Assembly: GCF_000808015.1 (NCBI RefSeq)
Contig: NZ_JWHR01000064.1
Coordinates: forward strand, 1-64,000
Reading direction: 5' to 3'
DNA from: Terrisporobacter othiniensis
Lineage (GTDB): Bacteria > Bacillota > Clostridia > Peptostreptococcales > Peptostreptococcaceae
Length of the DNA: 64,000 nt
Shown here: piece after piece, positions 35,547 through 43,500 of the stretch
Numbering within the stretch: the first letter of the stretch is position 1
How the letters are laid out: every line of letters starts with the position of its first letter
Notes under the pieces: generated by a model
What the model was told of the DNA's origin: nothing
What the model saw: the letters and a program-made list of their open reading frames with translations, nothing else
Databases searched by the model: none
Program-made: the position numbers and the translations under genes

Positions 35547-36304
35547 TTTTCATTTAAATATTTTATAATAGCGCCTTTAGCAGCTTCATCTGCTAAGTCA
35601 TTATACACACTTTCATTGCTATGTGCCTTTACTTTTACAAAACAAATATTCAGTTCCTTACTTATATCTTCCATATATTTTACATATTCTTGAGTATACT
35701 CATTCTTTGCCTGCCACTCACCACTAGCCCACAAAGCTATGTTTTTTAAATCATGATATATAGCAATATTTTTATTACCTAATTCTTTAGCTTTATTCAA
35801 TGCAACCTTCACTGATTCTAACTCTCCTACTATGTTCCACTGGTCCCATTTATCATATCCTGCATTATAATAAGTATCATAAGAATTTTCTTTAGGATTA
35901 AGAACAATTACTCCAGAACCAAAAACTTGATTACCTCTGTCATAACTTCCATCTACAAAAGCTATAAACTCATAATCATTTATAATTTCTTCTGGGTTTA
36001 TATAGGATTTATAAGTTTTAACCTTTGCTGTACTTCTTATAGGTTTAACATCATAACCTTCCTTTAGCTGCTTTGTTGTTGTACTCGCAATTTTCTTAGA
36101 TGGTGTTTTAGATTTTAACGTATCTTCATTTTTCACAACCTTTATATTGTTATCACCAATAAATTCTAATGCTTCCTCAATAGTTGGAAAACTTTTAAAC
36201 TTTGCTCCTTTATATCCTGTTACTTGTGCAGAACAGTCAGCCCATGTTAAATATATTCCCGGGGTTTTTCCAACTTTTACTGCATAGTACTTCTTTTTTG
36301 ACAT
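35540..36304 (-). CDS. rnhA: Ribonuclease HI with viroplasmin domain
   Basis: 254 residues from the ATG at 36304, which has AAAGGAA upstream; a longer frame to 36337 lacks a ribosome site. Residues 5-47 form the viroplasmin (Cauli_VI) RNA/DNA-hybrid-binding domain (YAVKVGKTPGIYLTWADC). After a basic linker, the RNase H domain (about 109-252) keeps all four catalytic acids: FVDGSYD, GELES, IYHD and DLADEAA. It cleaves RNA in RNA:DNA hybrids. Its neighbour on the same strand is a macro-domain protein. Confidence 0.93.
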   Translation of the reverse strand: MSKKKYYAVKVGKTPGIYLTWADCSAQVTGYKGAKFKSFPTIEEALEFIGDNNIKVVKNEDTLKSKTPSKKIASTTTKQLKEGYDVKPIRSTAKVKTYKSYINPEEIINDYEFIAFVDGSYDRGNQVFGSGVIVLNPKENSYDTYYNAGYDKWDQWNIVGELESVKVALNKAKELGNKNIAIYHDLKNIALWASGEWQAKNEYTQEYVKYMEDISKELNICFVKVKAHSNESVYNDLADEAAKGAIIKYLNENK

Positions 36305-36373
36305 ATTCAATTTCCTTTCTTTATGTATTACAAACATATATTATAATATCATTTATAATACTAAAATAAATAA

Positions 36374-37306
36374 TTAATATCTATAAGAATTATTTATTTT
36401 TTCAAATATATAATCATTGGCGTGTACAAAGTATTCCTTTGTCCTTTCTTTTGCATATTCTATAGTATCATAATCTATGGTAAGAAATATTTCTTTTAAT
36501 ATATTTTCTGTTGATTCTAACTCTTCTATATAAACTTTTTCTGCAAAGTTTTTACTCATATTTTTCATTTGAAGAAAGATCTGTTTAAGTATTTTTACAG
36601 TCTCTTCAATAAATTCTAGCTCAATATTTCCTGCTAAAAATGCTTCTTTTAACAAAAAAATATTATATGCATTTTCTATTCCTAGGTTTTTTATAAAATC
36701 ATCAATGGTAAAATTATGGTGATTATATTTATCCATTTTCTTGTATTGTTCAATCATTTCTAATGAAAATTCTATGTCCTTATAATCTTCAGAAAGATTC
36801 TTATAAACTTCATAAGTATTCTTATTTGTACATGAAAAATATATAGTTTCTAAATCATGTGAACTGTATTTTTTCATCATTCTCCAGGCTGCATAATAAG
36901 CTATATTGGCTGACTTGTTTAATGGAAATTTATTATTTCCTGAACTGATAGATGGAATTGCTATTGTTTTATTATCATTTTCTATTGCTATCTCTATAGA
37001 ATTTTTATAGCATGAATATAATAAATAGCATTCATCTTCATATCCACCTTCCCATTTAGGAGTACACGTATGAACTATACTTTTTATATTTAGATTATAC
37101 CCCTTTGTAATAATACAATTACCAACTTGGCAGGTTCCACTTTTAGATAATTTCTTACTAAGTTTTTGACCAGCGCTTTTCTGAATTAACTTATCCAATC
37201 CTGAACTACCGCTAAAATATTCATCTGTTGGATTTACAATGGCATCAACCTTAATATCTACAATTTCTTCTTTTACAATTTTAATTCTATCATCTATCCT
37301 ACCCAT
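36374..37306 (-). CDS. Macro domain protein with helical C-terminal extension
   Basis: 310 residues from the ATG at 37306, preceded by AAAGGGGG. Residues about 1-165 are a macro domain (ADP-ribose binding): VDAIVNPTDEYFSGSSGLDKLI, the TCQVGNCIITKGYNL stretch, HTCTPKWEGGYEDE and IAIPSISSGNNKFP, the phosphate-binding loop. The remaining roughly 145 residues are helical, acidic-basic mixed, with no family I recognise. Macro domains remove or read ADP-ribose marks or process ADP-ribose metabolites. There is no ADP-ribosyltransferase in sight. The first part was checked in short blocks only; the assignment is good, the role open. Confidence 0.82.
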   Translation of the reverse strand: MGRIDDRIKIVKEEIVDIKVDAIVNPTDEYFSGSSGLDKLIQKSAGQKLSKKLSKSGTCQVGNCIITKGYNLNIKSIVHTCTPKWEGGYEDECYLLYSCYKNSIEIAIENDNKTIAIPSISSGNNKFPLNKSANIAYYAAWRMMKKYSSHDLETIYFSCTNKNTYEVYKNLSEDYKDIEFSLEMIEQYKKMDKYNHHNFTIDDFIKNLGIENAYNIFLLKEAFLAGNIELEFIEETVKILKQIFLQMKNMSKNFAEKVYIEELESTENILKEIFLTIDYDTIEYAKERTKEYFVHANDYIFEKINNSYRY

Positions 37307-37445
37307 ATGTATAACCCCCTTTCCACAATAAAAATTTACTTTTCTTATTTTACTTTCCACAAAAAAGCATATAATCCCTTTTTATTATTAACTCTACAAT
37401 AAAATTATAAACAATTTTCTTAATCTTATCATAATATAAAAAGAA

Positions 37446-37469
37446 AAAAGTTAGACAAATCTAACTTTT
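37446..37469 (-). terminator. Terminator after the 40-residue gene
   Basis: Arms AAAAGTTAGA (37446-37455) and TCTAACTTTT (37460-37469), 4-base loop, with T-rich sequence following on the minus strand. Confidence 0.6.
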
Positions 37470-37492
37470 ATAGCTTTAACCTATTCAACTTT

Positions 37493-37615
37493 TCATATAT
37501 CATCTATATCATCCTCTTCCACTAATCCTATGGAAGCTTCCATATAAGCTAAGTTTTTATATTTATATATCTCTCTTTTAAAAAGTGTTCTTACTATAAA
37601 TTTTAATATTGTCAT
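37493..37615 (-). CDS. 40-residue small protein
   Basis: A short gene with an ideal GGAGGTG five bases before ATG, followed 23 bases past its stop by a hairpin terminator. The peptide starts MTILKFIVRTLFKREIYKYK, a basic amphipathic helix, and ends GLVEEDDIDDI, a strongly acidic tail. It is too short for routine annotation. It may bind membranes or a partner protein; no family is recognised. It lies between a macro-domain gene and the PC4-like gene, on the opposite strand to the latter. Confidence 0.6.
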   Translation of the reverse strand: MTILKFIVRTLFKREIYKYKNLAYMEASIGLVEEDDIDDI

Positions 37616-37841
37616 CTTACACCTCCGCTGATTTTAGCCACATCTAACATTTACTTTTTTGGTGTAATATATAATATGAGAAAAAAATTTCTTGGTTACT
37701 AATAATGTAATTTTTATGATAATTAGTCTATCCATGTGTATATTTTAATATTTTTCAATAAAACTGTTTATAATATCCAATATTTTATAATAATAGACAT
37801 ATATGATAAAATGTTATAAAAAGAAAAAGGAGTTTGTATAA

Positions 37842-38057
37842 ATGGCAGATTTTAAATACGATATAGTAGAGAATTTAGGAGTATTATCTGAAAATCCTAA
37901 AGGATGGACAAAAGAATTAAATCTTATTAGTTGGAATGGCGCTAAACCAAAATATGACTTAAGAGATTGGGCTCCAGAACACGAAAAAATGGGAAAAGGA
38001 ATCACCTTAAGTAACGAAGAATTTGAAGCCCTAAAAGAAATAATCAACGGTTTATAA
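37842..38057 (+). CDS. YdbC/PC4-like ssDNA-binding protein
   Basis: 71 residues matching the YdbC family, whose fold resembles eukaryotic transcription coactivator PC4 (p15). FKYDIVENLGVLSENPKGWT and the NGAKPKYDLRDWAPEHEKMGKG block with its conserved DLRDW are characteristic; LSNEEFEALKEIING is the dimerising C-terminal helix. YdbC of Lactococcus binds single-stranded DNA. AAAAAGGAG precedes ATG by eight bases. Monocistronic with a very long terminator hairpin. Confidence 0.88.
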   Translation: MADFKYDIVENLGVLSENPKGWTKELNLISWNGAKPKYDLRDWAPEHEKMGKGITLSNEEFEALKEIINGL

Positions 38058-38100
38058 TTAACAGGAGATTAGTTTTTAAATAAATTTAAGATAAAAGAAA

Positions 38101-38147
38101 ATAAGGTAATTTTAATAAAATAATATATTTTATTAAAATTGCCTTAT
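38101..38147 (+). terminator. Terminator of the YdbC-like gene
   Basis: A stem of more than 20 bp (arms 38101-38122 and 38126-38147, one mismatch), AT-rich with GC closing pairs, T-rich tail. Also faces the convergent DUF6884/GIY-YIG gene. Confidence 0.8.
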
Positions 38148-38191
38148 TTATTTAAATATTTTAATTTAGAAAACTAATTGCTATTTTATGT

Positions 38192-39286
38192 CTAGCTAAA
38201 TTCTTCACTTTCTTCGTTTGACTTTAAACATAAGGTTATAACTTGCCTAAACTCTATTTCATTTAATTGTGCTTTATCTAATCCTTTAGATACCCACATT
38301 TTACTATCCCTAATTTCATCCATAGGGCTGTATTTTCCCAGCCACTTATCAGAGCTTTCAAAATCTTTATCGTGATATATGGTGGAAATCAGGCCTTCTT
38401 CTAGTCTGTGTCTTTCTTTCACGTCCTCAACTTCAAAACATACAAATTCAAATCTTTCTTTCATATAATTACTTATCTTTTCTTCTAAGGTTGATTCAAC
38501 TTCCATATCTCTAAGTTCTGCATACTTACTTTCATTGACTTTATCATTAAAATTGATATTCCAAATATATAAGTAATAATGTTCATTATAAGATAAGATA
38601 GATTTTCCTATATTCTTCCTAAAAAAGCTACTATCTTTAAAACCATTTTTATAGTGATTCTTAATTCTCACAATTAATTTATTGTCATTATCATGAGTTC
38701 CTATCCTTACGATTCTATCCATATCCTTATATTTTTCTTTTTTGTCTAAAACTATATAAATACCATTAGTAAATGGAATTTCATCAAGATTATTATAATT
38801 ATATCTTTTCATGGAATTAAAAAGTATATGTAATTTTTCCCCATATGAAATTTTACATCCATGCCCTTCATCTAACTCTTCTCTTAAGAAGTTAATCTTA
38901 TCCTCAACAGATAAATTATTAAAGGGTGTGCCTACTTTTTTTAAAAACTTTATATAATTTTTATAATAGCTTCTATCTGCTAAAATAATATACTCATCTT
39001 CATGTATATCAGTAAAATTATTTAACTGCTCTAAAATCTCAAGAGACCATAATCTATTTTCCATCTCACTTCTAAAACTAGCTGACTCATTATAAGATGG
39101 TGTATAATCTCTTTCTTTTACAAGCCCATATCTTGAGGTTAGTATGTAAATTTCGTCTGCAATCTTTTTTCCATAATCCATGGATAGCTTAAACAGTTGA
39201 CTTTCTTTATCTATATCCTTAACTAAATTAAATCCAGTCTTCTTCCCATTGGCGCATGATATTAATACAATTTTACTCAATAACAT
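38192..39286 (-). CDS. DUF6884/GIY-YIG fusion protein
   Basis: 364 residues. The first about 140 match DUF6884: LISCANGKKTG, a SQLFKLSMDYGKKIADE helix, ILTSRYGLV and PSYNESASF. The second half has a GIY-YIG nuclease-like core: TNGIYIVLDKK (GIY), RIVRIGTHDND (the YIG position reads RIG), RIKNHYKNG with the conserved Arg, then FFRKNIGKSIL. This RIG-TH-form nuclease family is usually seen alone; the fusion to DUF6884 is less familiar to me. No signal peptide. Could be a nuclease in phage defence or DNA repair; this is a guess. Single gene, GGGGGG before ATG. Confidence 0.65.
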   Translation of the reverse strand: MLLSKIVLISCANGKKTGFNLVKDIDKESQLFKLSMDYGKKIADEIYILTSRYGLVKERDYTPSYNESASFRSEMENRLWSLEILEQLNNFTDIHEDEYIILADRSYYKNYIKFLKKVGTPFNNLSVEDKINFLREELDEGHGCKISYGEKLHILFNSMKRYNYNNLDEIPFTNGIYIVLDKKEKYKDMDRIVRIGTHDNDNKLIVRIKNHYKNGFKDSSFFRKNIGKSILSYNEHYYLYIWNINFNDKVNESKYAELRDMEVESTLEEKISNYMKERFEFVCFEVEDVKERHRLEEGLISTIYHDKDFESSDKWLGKYSPMDEIRDSKMWVSKGLDKAQLNEIEFRQVITLCLKSNEESEEFS

Positions 39287-39297
39287 TCCCCCCTATT

Positions 39298-39966
39298 TTA
39301 CAATACATAAAACATTATTCCAAGTAAATGAGCTATACTTCCAAGTAATACAAATACATGGAAAATGCAATGCATATAACTTTTATTTCTTCCTATTCCA
39401 TATAAAACAGCTCCAACTGTATAGAAAATTCCCCCTGCTAAAATATACATAAATCCATTCCAAGTAAGAGCTTCAATAGCTACTGGAATTACTACAATTA
39501 TTCCCCAGCCCATTACCAAATTACATATCATAGCAAATACAGCATACTTTTTTAAATCAATTGCATTAAAAATTATAGCTACTATTGCAAGAGACCACTC
39601 TATAATAAATACTCCCCATCCTACAGTTGAGTTTACTGGCTTTATAGCACATAGTGCAATTGGAGTATATGTACCTGCTATTAAAATATAAATAGCACAA
39701 TGATCTAATACCTGGAAAACTCTCTTTGCAATACCATCTTTTAGGCCATGATATATGGACGACATAGAGTACAATAAAATCATTGTGATGCCATATACTA
39801 CGGATGTAGCTATGGCTATAATATTGTGATGCCATGCAGAAATTGCTACACATAAAACTAGGCCTATTACACCAATAGCACCACCTACTATATGAGATAT
39901 ATAATTAAATCTCTCCTCTGCTATAGAATAGTTAGGTAACTTTCTATCAATTAACTTTGTTCTCAT
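39298..39966 (-). CDS. Hemolysin III family (PAQR-like) membrane protein
   Basis: 222 residues from the ATG at 39966, preceded by TAGGAGGAATAAT. Seven transmembrane helices with the family's metal-site motifs: ERFNYISHIVGGAIG near the N-terminus, SSIYHGL in helix 3, LDHCAIYILIAGTYTP, and HCIFHVFVLLGSIAHLLG at the C-terminus. The histidines, Ser and Asp resemble the zinc site of PAQR/alkaline ceramidase proteins. Despite the name, the bacterial family's activity is unclear. Confidence 0.92.
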   Translation of the reverse strand: MRTKLIDRKLPNYSIAEERFNYISHIVGGAIGVIGLVLCVAISAWHHNIIAIATSVVYGITMILLYSMSSIYHGLKDGIAKRVFQVLDHCAIYILIAGTYTPIALCAIKPVNSTVGWGVFIIEWSLAIVAIIFNAIDLKKYAVFAMICNLVMGWGIIVVIPVAIEALTWNGFMYILAGGIFYTVGAVLYGIGRNKSYMHCIFHVFVLLGSIAHLLGIMFYVL

Positions 39967-40209
39967 ATTATTCCTCCTACTTCTTTTCAAATCCTTCTTA
40001 TACAAATATCTGTATTTTTATTTTTACACATTAATTATAGTACGCTCTTCAACTTTCCAATTCCTTCTTATACGAAAATTCTAATTAATACTTTATGATA
40101 TTTAAACTAAATTATCATATTTTATTTTGAATGTCAAAACTTTTGCTTTACAATATTTTTTCTTGATGATAGTATATTTTATAGTAACAAAAATTTGGAG
40201 GATTAAAAA

Positions 40210-41040
40210 ATGATAAAAATAGTATGTGATAGTATTTCTGATTTACCACAGGAAATACTTACGAAATATAATGTTGATATAGTACCTTTAACAGTAATTT
40301 TCAATGGTACAGAGTATTTAGACGGAGAAAATTTAACAACTAAAGAATTTTATAAAATGCTTAGAGAAAGTAATAGCATGCCAAAAACTTCTCAAGCCAC
40401 ATATATACAGTTTAAATCTATATTTGAAAAATATGATACAGATACAGAAATAATTTATATTGCTGGATCATCAAAAGCTTCTGGAACTTATCAAAGTGCA
40501 ATGTTAGCTAAAAATGATGGCCATGATAATGTATTCATATTTGATACTGAAAACCTAGCTATAGGGAGTGCTCTATTTGTAATAAAAGCTTGTGAAATGG
40601 TTGAGTCGGGTCACTCTGTTCAAGATATTCTTTCTACTTTAGAAAAATATAAAAATAATGTTGAAGTTACTTTCTCAGTTGATACTTTAGAATATTTAAA
40701 AATGGGAGGAAGAATTTCTTCTACTAAAGCCGCACTTGGAAATTTATTATCGATTAAACCTATTTTAGAAGTTAAAGATGGTTTAGTGGCACAAAAATCC
40801 CAAGTTAGAGGTAAAAAACAGATTTATTCAACTTTAGCAAAAACTATTGTAAATAGATTTGGTAAAGATTTAAAAGAAAAAACTATTATTATTGGTTGTG
40901 GAGATAATCAAGAAGATTTAGAAATAATGAAAGAAGCTTTAGAAAAGGAAGCAGAAGTTAAAAACATTTATTATGTTAATATAGGATGTGTTATCTGCTC
41001 TCATTCTGGGCCAGGCGTTATGGGAATATCTTGCATGTAA
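40210..41040 (+). CDS. DegV family protein
   Basis: 276 residues. DegV proteins bind a fatty acid in a cleft between two alpha/beta domains, and FakB relatives present it to FakA for phosphorylation. Here DSISDLPQE opens the fatty-acid phosphate region, PKTSQAT gives the conserved threonine-serine loop, and STLEYLKMGGRIS-type VDTLEYLKMGGRIS lies in the middle. No FakA (DAK2) gene is adjacent. TTGGAGG precedes ATG. A second DegV gene occurs at 54.5 kb. Confidence 0.92.
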   Translation: MIKIVCDSISDLPQEILTKYNVDIVPLTVIFNGTEYLDGENLTTKEFYKMLRESNSMPKTSQATYIQFKSIFEKYDTDTEIIYIAGSSKASGTYQSAMLAKNDGHDNVFIFDTENLAIGSALFVIKACEMVESGHSVQDILSTLEKYKNNVEVTFSVDTLEYLKMGGRISSTKAALGNLLSIKPILEVKDGLVAQKSQVRGKKQIYSTLAKTIVNRFGKDLKEKTIIIGCGDNQEDLEIMKEALEKEAEVKNIYYVNIGCVICSHSGPGVMGISCM

Positions 41041-41047
41041 TAAAAAA

Positions 41048-41103
41048 AAATCAAAATAGACTTAGATAGCTGCCAAGTATTCTATCTAAGACTATTTTGA
41101 TTT
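41048..41103 (+). terminator. Terminator after the first DegV gene
   Basis: 22-base arms (41048-41069 and 41082-41103) pair almost perfectly, with a 12-base loop, giving a very stable stem. Confidence 0.8.
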
Positions 41104-41219
41104 AAAATAATACGGCTTTTAATATGTTTTTAGAATTATTTATATTACAGTCCAAGTAATATTGTTAATCCCTTATATCATTTATATATATAGTGTACAT
41201 TATAAATAATTTCATGTAA

Positions 41220-41233
41220 GTTGTCTAAACAAC
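41220..41233. promoter_or_regulatory. GTTGT-N4-ACAAC palindrome, 3' of the Crp/Fnr gene
   Basis: GTTGT (41220-41224), CTAA, ACAAC (41229-41233). The same core recurs at 42010-42023 upstream of the regulator gene, so the two flank it. A candidate binding motif for the encoded Crp/Fnr protein, based only on repetition and symmetry. Confidence 0.4.
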
Positions 41234-41234
41234 A

Positions 41235-41912
41235 CTATTCAAGAATTTCAAATTCATTTTTTTTAAATTTTATAATTCCTTCTTTTTGCATTAGAGACAA
41301 TTCATGGGATAAAACGCTTCTATTTACACATAAATAGTTAGCTAGTTGGTCTCTATCAAAAGATATTTTAAACTTGTTTGAATTATTATTCTTTTTTTGA
41401 ATTGATAAATAAATCATAATTTTATCCCTTATACTTTTTTGAGATACCAGCTCTATTTTATGGCATTTTTTTGCACAAATATTTGCTAAACATGTAATGA
41501 CATTACCATAAATCTTTGAAGTATCCTCTTCAGATATAACTTTCCCCTTTTCTAATATTTTTTTATCTATTTTTAAAATAAAAGATGGCTTAGTTGCATA
41601 GGCATAGTAAAAACTATTTCGAGATGGTGTACATAATATATCTAAACCAAAAACTTCATGAGTTTTCAACTTAGATAATAAACTCTCACTACCGTCAGGA
41701 CAATATTTGCACACATTTACTTCTCCTTCTAGTACTAAACCTAGATAATCAATGTAATCATCTTCCTTTATAATCAATTCACCTTTTTTTATAAAAACAA
41801 CTTTATATGATAAAGAAGACAAGAATTCTTTTATTATAGCCTTGTCTACACCTTTAAATATTATAGATTTTGAACATATTTCCGTTACTCTATCTTCATT
41901 GAAATCCATCAT
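41235..41912 (-). CDS. Crp/Fnr family transcriptional regulator
   Basis: 225 residues from the ATG at 41912, preceded by AGAGGTGGG; a longer frame to 42032 overlaps the upstream palindrome and lacks a ribosome site. N-terminal cyclic-nucleotide-like beta barrel (about 15-125, LVLEGEVNVC), dimer helix, then a winged helix at about 165-225 with recognition helix CVNRSVLSHELSLM. Cysteines at several positions, but no Fnr-type N-terminal cluster motif is clear. Target genes unknown. Confidence 0.88.
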   Translation of the reverse strand: MMDFNEDRVTEICSKSIIFKGVDKAIIKEFLSSLSYKVVFIKKGELIIKEDDYIDYLGLVLEGEVNVCKYCPDGSESLLSKLKTHEVFGLDILCTPSRNSFYYAYATKPSFILKIDKKILEKGKVISEEDTSKIYGNVITCLANICAKKCHKIELVSQKSIRDKIMIYLSIQKKNNNSNKFKISFDRDQLANYLCVNRSVLSHELSLMQKEGIIKFKKNEFEILE

Positions 41913-42002
41913 AATACCCACCTCTTTTCCCCTTAAGTAATTATACCATTTTTGTATAAAAAAGTTGTTGCTCAAAAACTCATTTATATTATATAAAACA
42001 AA

Positions 42003-42030
42003 AAGTATGTTGTTCATACAACATACTTTC
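42003..42030 (-). promoter_or_regulatory. Long palindrome upstream of the Crp/Fnr gene
   Basis: Perfect 12-base arms AAAGTATGTTGT (42003-42014) and ACAACATACTTT (42019-42030) with a TCAT centre, about 90 bases before the regulator's start. There is no T-run on the minus strand after it, so an autoregulatory operator is the favoured reading. Confidence 0.5.
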
Positions 42031-42164
42031 AAAAGTATTAATTACAGTATATAATTTTTATTTCATCTTTATTAAAGATTCGGTTATAACTTGTCCATTT
42101 TTATTGCTATAAATTTAGTCTATTTATATATTACAATAGTTTAAAAGACAATAAAAGCATCATA

Positions 42165-43367
42165 TTATTTAACTGTTACACTTTTTGAAGATGAAGCAAA
42201 ACCTTTTTTGGACATTTTAACTGTTATAACTTTCTTCTTTGATTGTTTAGGTATAGAAATTGAGTAAGTTCCATTTGATTTAACTGTAGATTTACCTATT
42301 TCTTTGTTATTAACATAAGCTCTTACTGTTGCTCCCTTAGAACCTTTACCAGTTATTGTTTTTTGTGTTGATTTTACAGAGTTAACTGTAAGTAATTTAG
42401 TGAAAACTTTTTTAACAGTTACAGTTTTAGATTTTGTAATATAACCTTTTTTATACATTTTTACTAATATGTCTCTACCAGAAGATTGTTTTGATATTTT
42501 CATAGAATAAGTACCATCTGATTTTACTGTAGCTTCTCCTATTTTTTTACCATCTACAAAAGCTCTTACTGTTGCTCCACTTTTCCCTTTACCAGTTATT
42601 CTTATTGAAGTTGATTTTACTTGATTAACTGTAAATGTAGAGAACTTAGCATATTCAACCTCTACTAAATTCAGTTTTGCACCATAACCTTCTTTTTCTA
42701 TTTTAATCATTAATACAGAGTCTTCCTCTTGCTTAGGAATAGTTACTTTATATGTATTATCTGATTTTACAGTTGTTGTATATGTTTTAAAATTCTCTGT
42801 CGTAACACTTACTTTTGCACCAGCTACACCTGTTCCTGATAAAGAAGTTGCTCCTGGCAATACTTTTTTTACAGTGAAAGGTGACATTGTTTTTAAAGTT
42901 TTTGTTGTCTTAGGACTTATTGTATAATTCCCTTTAGTTGCGGTTACTAATATTATATATTCACCTTTTTTTAACTTTAAATTTACCTTATTTGATATCT
43001 CTTTTGAATTACTTACTCTTGTATCTGACCATATTGCTGATTCCCCATCACTACCAACCATTGCTATTTCAAATAATTTTGATGTTGACTTATAGCTCAG
43101 ATTTATACTCTTATCACTAGCTAATTTAAACTTGTACATTATCATAGACAAATCTGCATTAACTGTATATTTTTTTTCAGTATCTAATTTGATACTACTA
43201 GTTTTAGTTTCTACTTCTGCATTTTCATCAAACAGGATATCTCCTAAAATATCTTCCACACTTGTGCTTCTTGGAATTGCATTTGTTAGTTCATCTGCAA
43301 AAGATGATGCTGTTATACTTACTATCATCATAAATGATAGTAACAGTGATAATAATTTTTTCTTCAT
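42165..43367 (-). CDS. Secreted Ig-like repeat protein
   Basis: 400 residues with a clear Sec signal peptide (MKKKLLSLLLSFMMIVSITA, cleavage near SSFA/DE). A mature N-terminal beta domain (about 45-160) is followed by three tandem bacterial Ig-like repeats of about 75-80 residues; each carries a TGKGKSGATVRAFVDGKKIG-like and KSDGTYSMKIPKQ-like segment (about 163-240, 242-320, 322-400). No LPXTG or cell-wall-binding repeats are seen, so it may be released or held by an unknown interaction. Adhesive or structural role is the usual interpretation of such repeats. Confidence 0.8.
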   Translation of the reverse strand: MKKKLLSLLLSFMMIVSITASSFADELTNAIPRSTSVEDILGDILFDENAEVETKTSSIKLDTEKKYTVNADLSMIMYKFKLASDKSINLSYKSTSKLFEIAMVGSDGESAIWSDTRVSNSKEISNKVNLKLKKGEYIILVTATKGNYTISPKTTKTLKTMSPFTVKKVLPGATSLSGTGVAGAKVSVTTENFKTYTTTVKSDNTYKVTIPKQEEDSVLMIKIEKEGYGAKLNLVEVEYAKFSTFTVNQVKSTSIRITGKGKSGATVRAFVDGKKIGEATVKSDGTYSMKISKQSSGRDILVKMYKKGYITKSKTVTVKKVFTKLLTVNSVKSTQKTITGKGSKGATVRAYVNNKEIGKSTVKSNGTYSISIPKQSKKKVITVKMSKKGFASSSKSVTVK

Positions 43368-43467
43368 TGATTTGCCCCCAATTTACATATTTATTCTAAA
43401 GATAACACTTGATGGTAATTAATTCCACCTTTCTTAAGCTATTGTAACTTATTTGTTAAAAAATGAG

Positions 43468-43494
43468 CAAGCGAGCTTATTTTAAACTCACTTG
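43468..43494 (-). terminator. Terminator after ilvB
   Basis: CAAGCGAG (43468-43475) with CTCACTTG (43487-43494), one G-T pair, followed on the minus strand by CTCATTTTTTAAC. Confidence 0.6.
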
Positions 43495-43500
43495 ATTATT

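Noticed and set aside
37814..38047. 77-codon minus-strand frame opposite the YdbC-like gene
   Set aside because: It mirrors a recognisable small gene with strong start signals and has none itself.
39991..40073. Direct repeat TCCTTCTTATAC near the hemolysin III gene
   Set aside because: Two copies about 70 bases apart in AT-rich DNA, one overlapping the region upstream of the start; too short and isolated to call a functional element.
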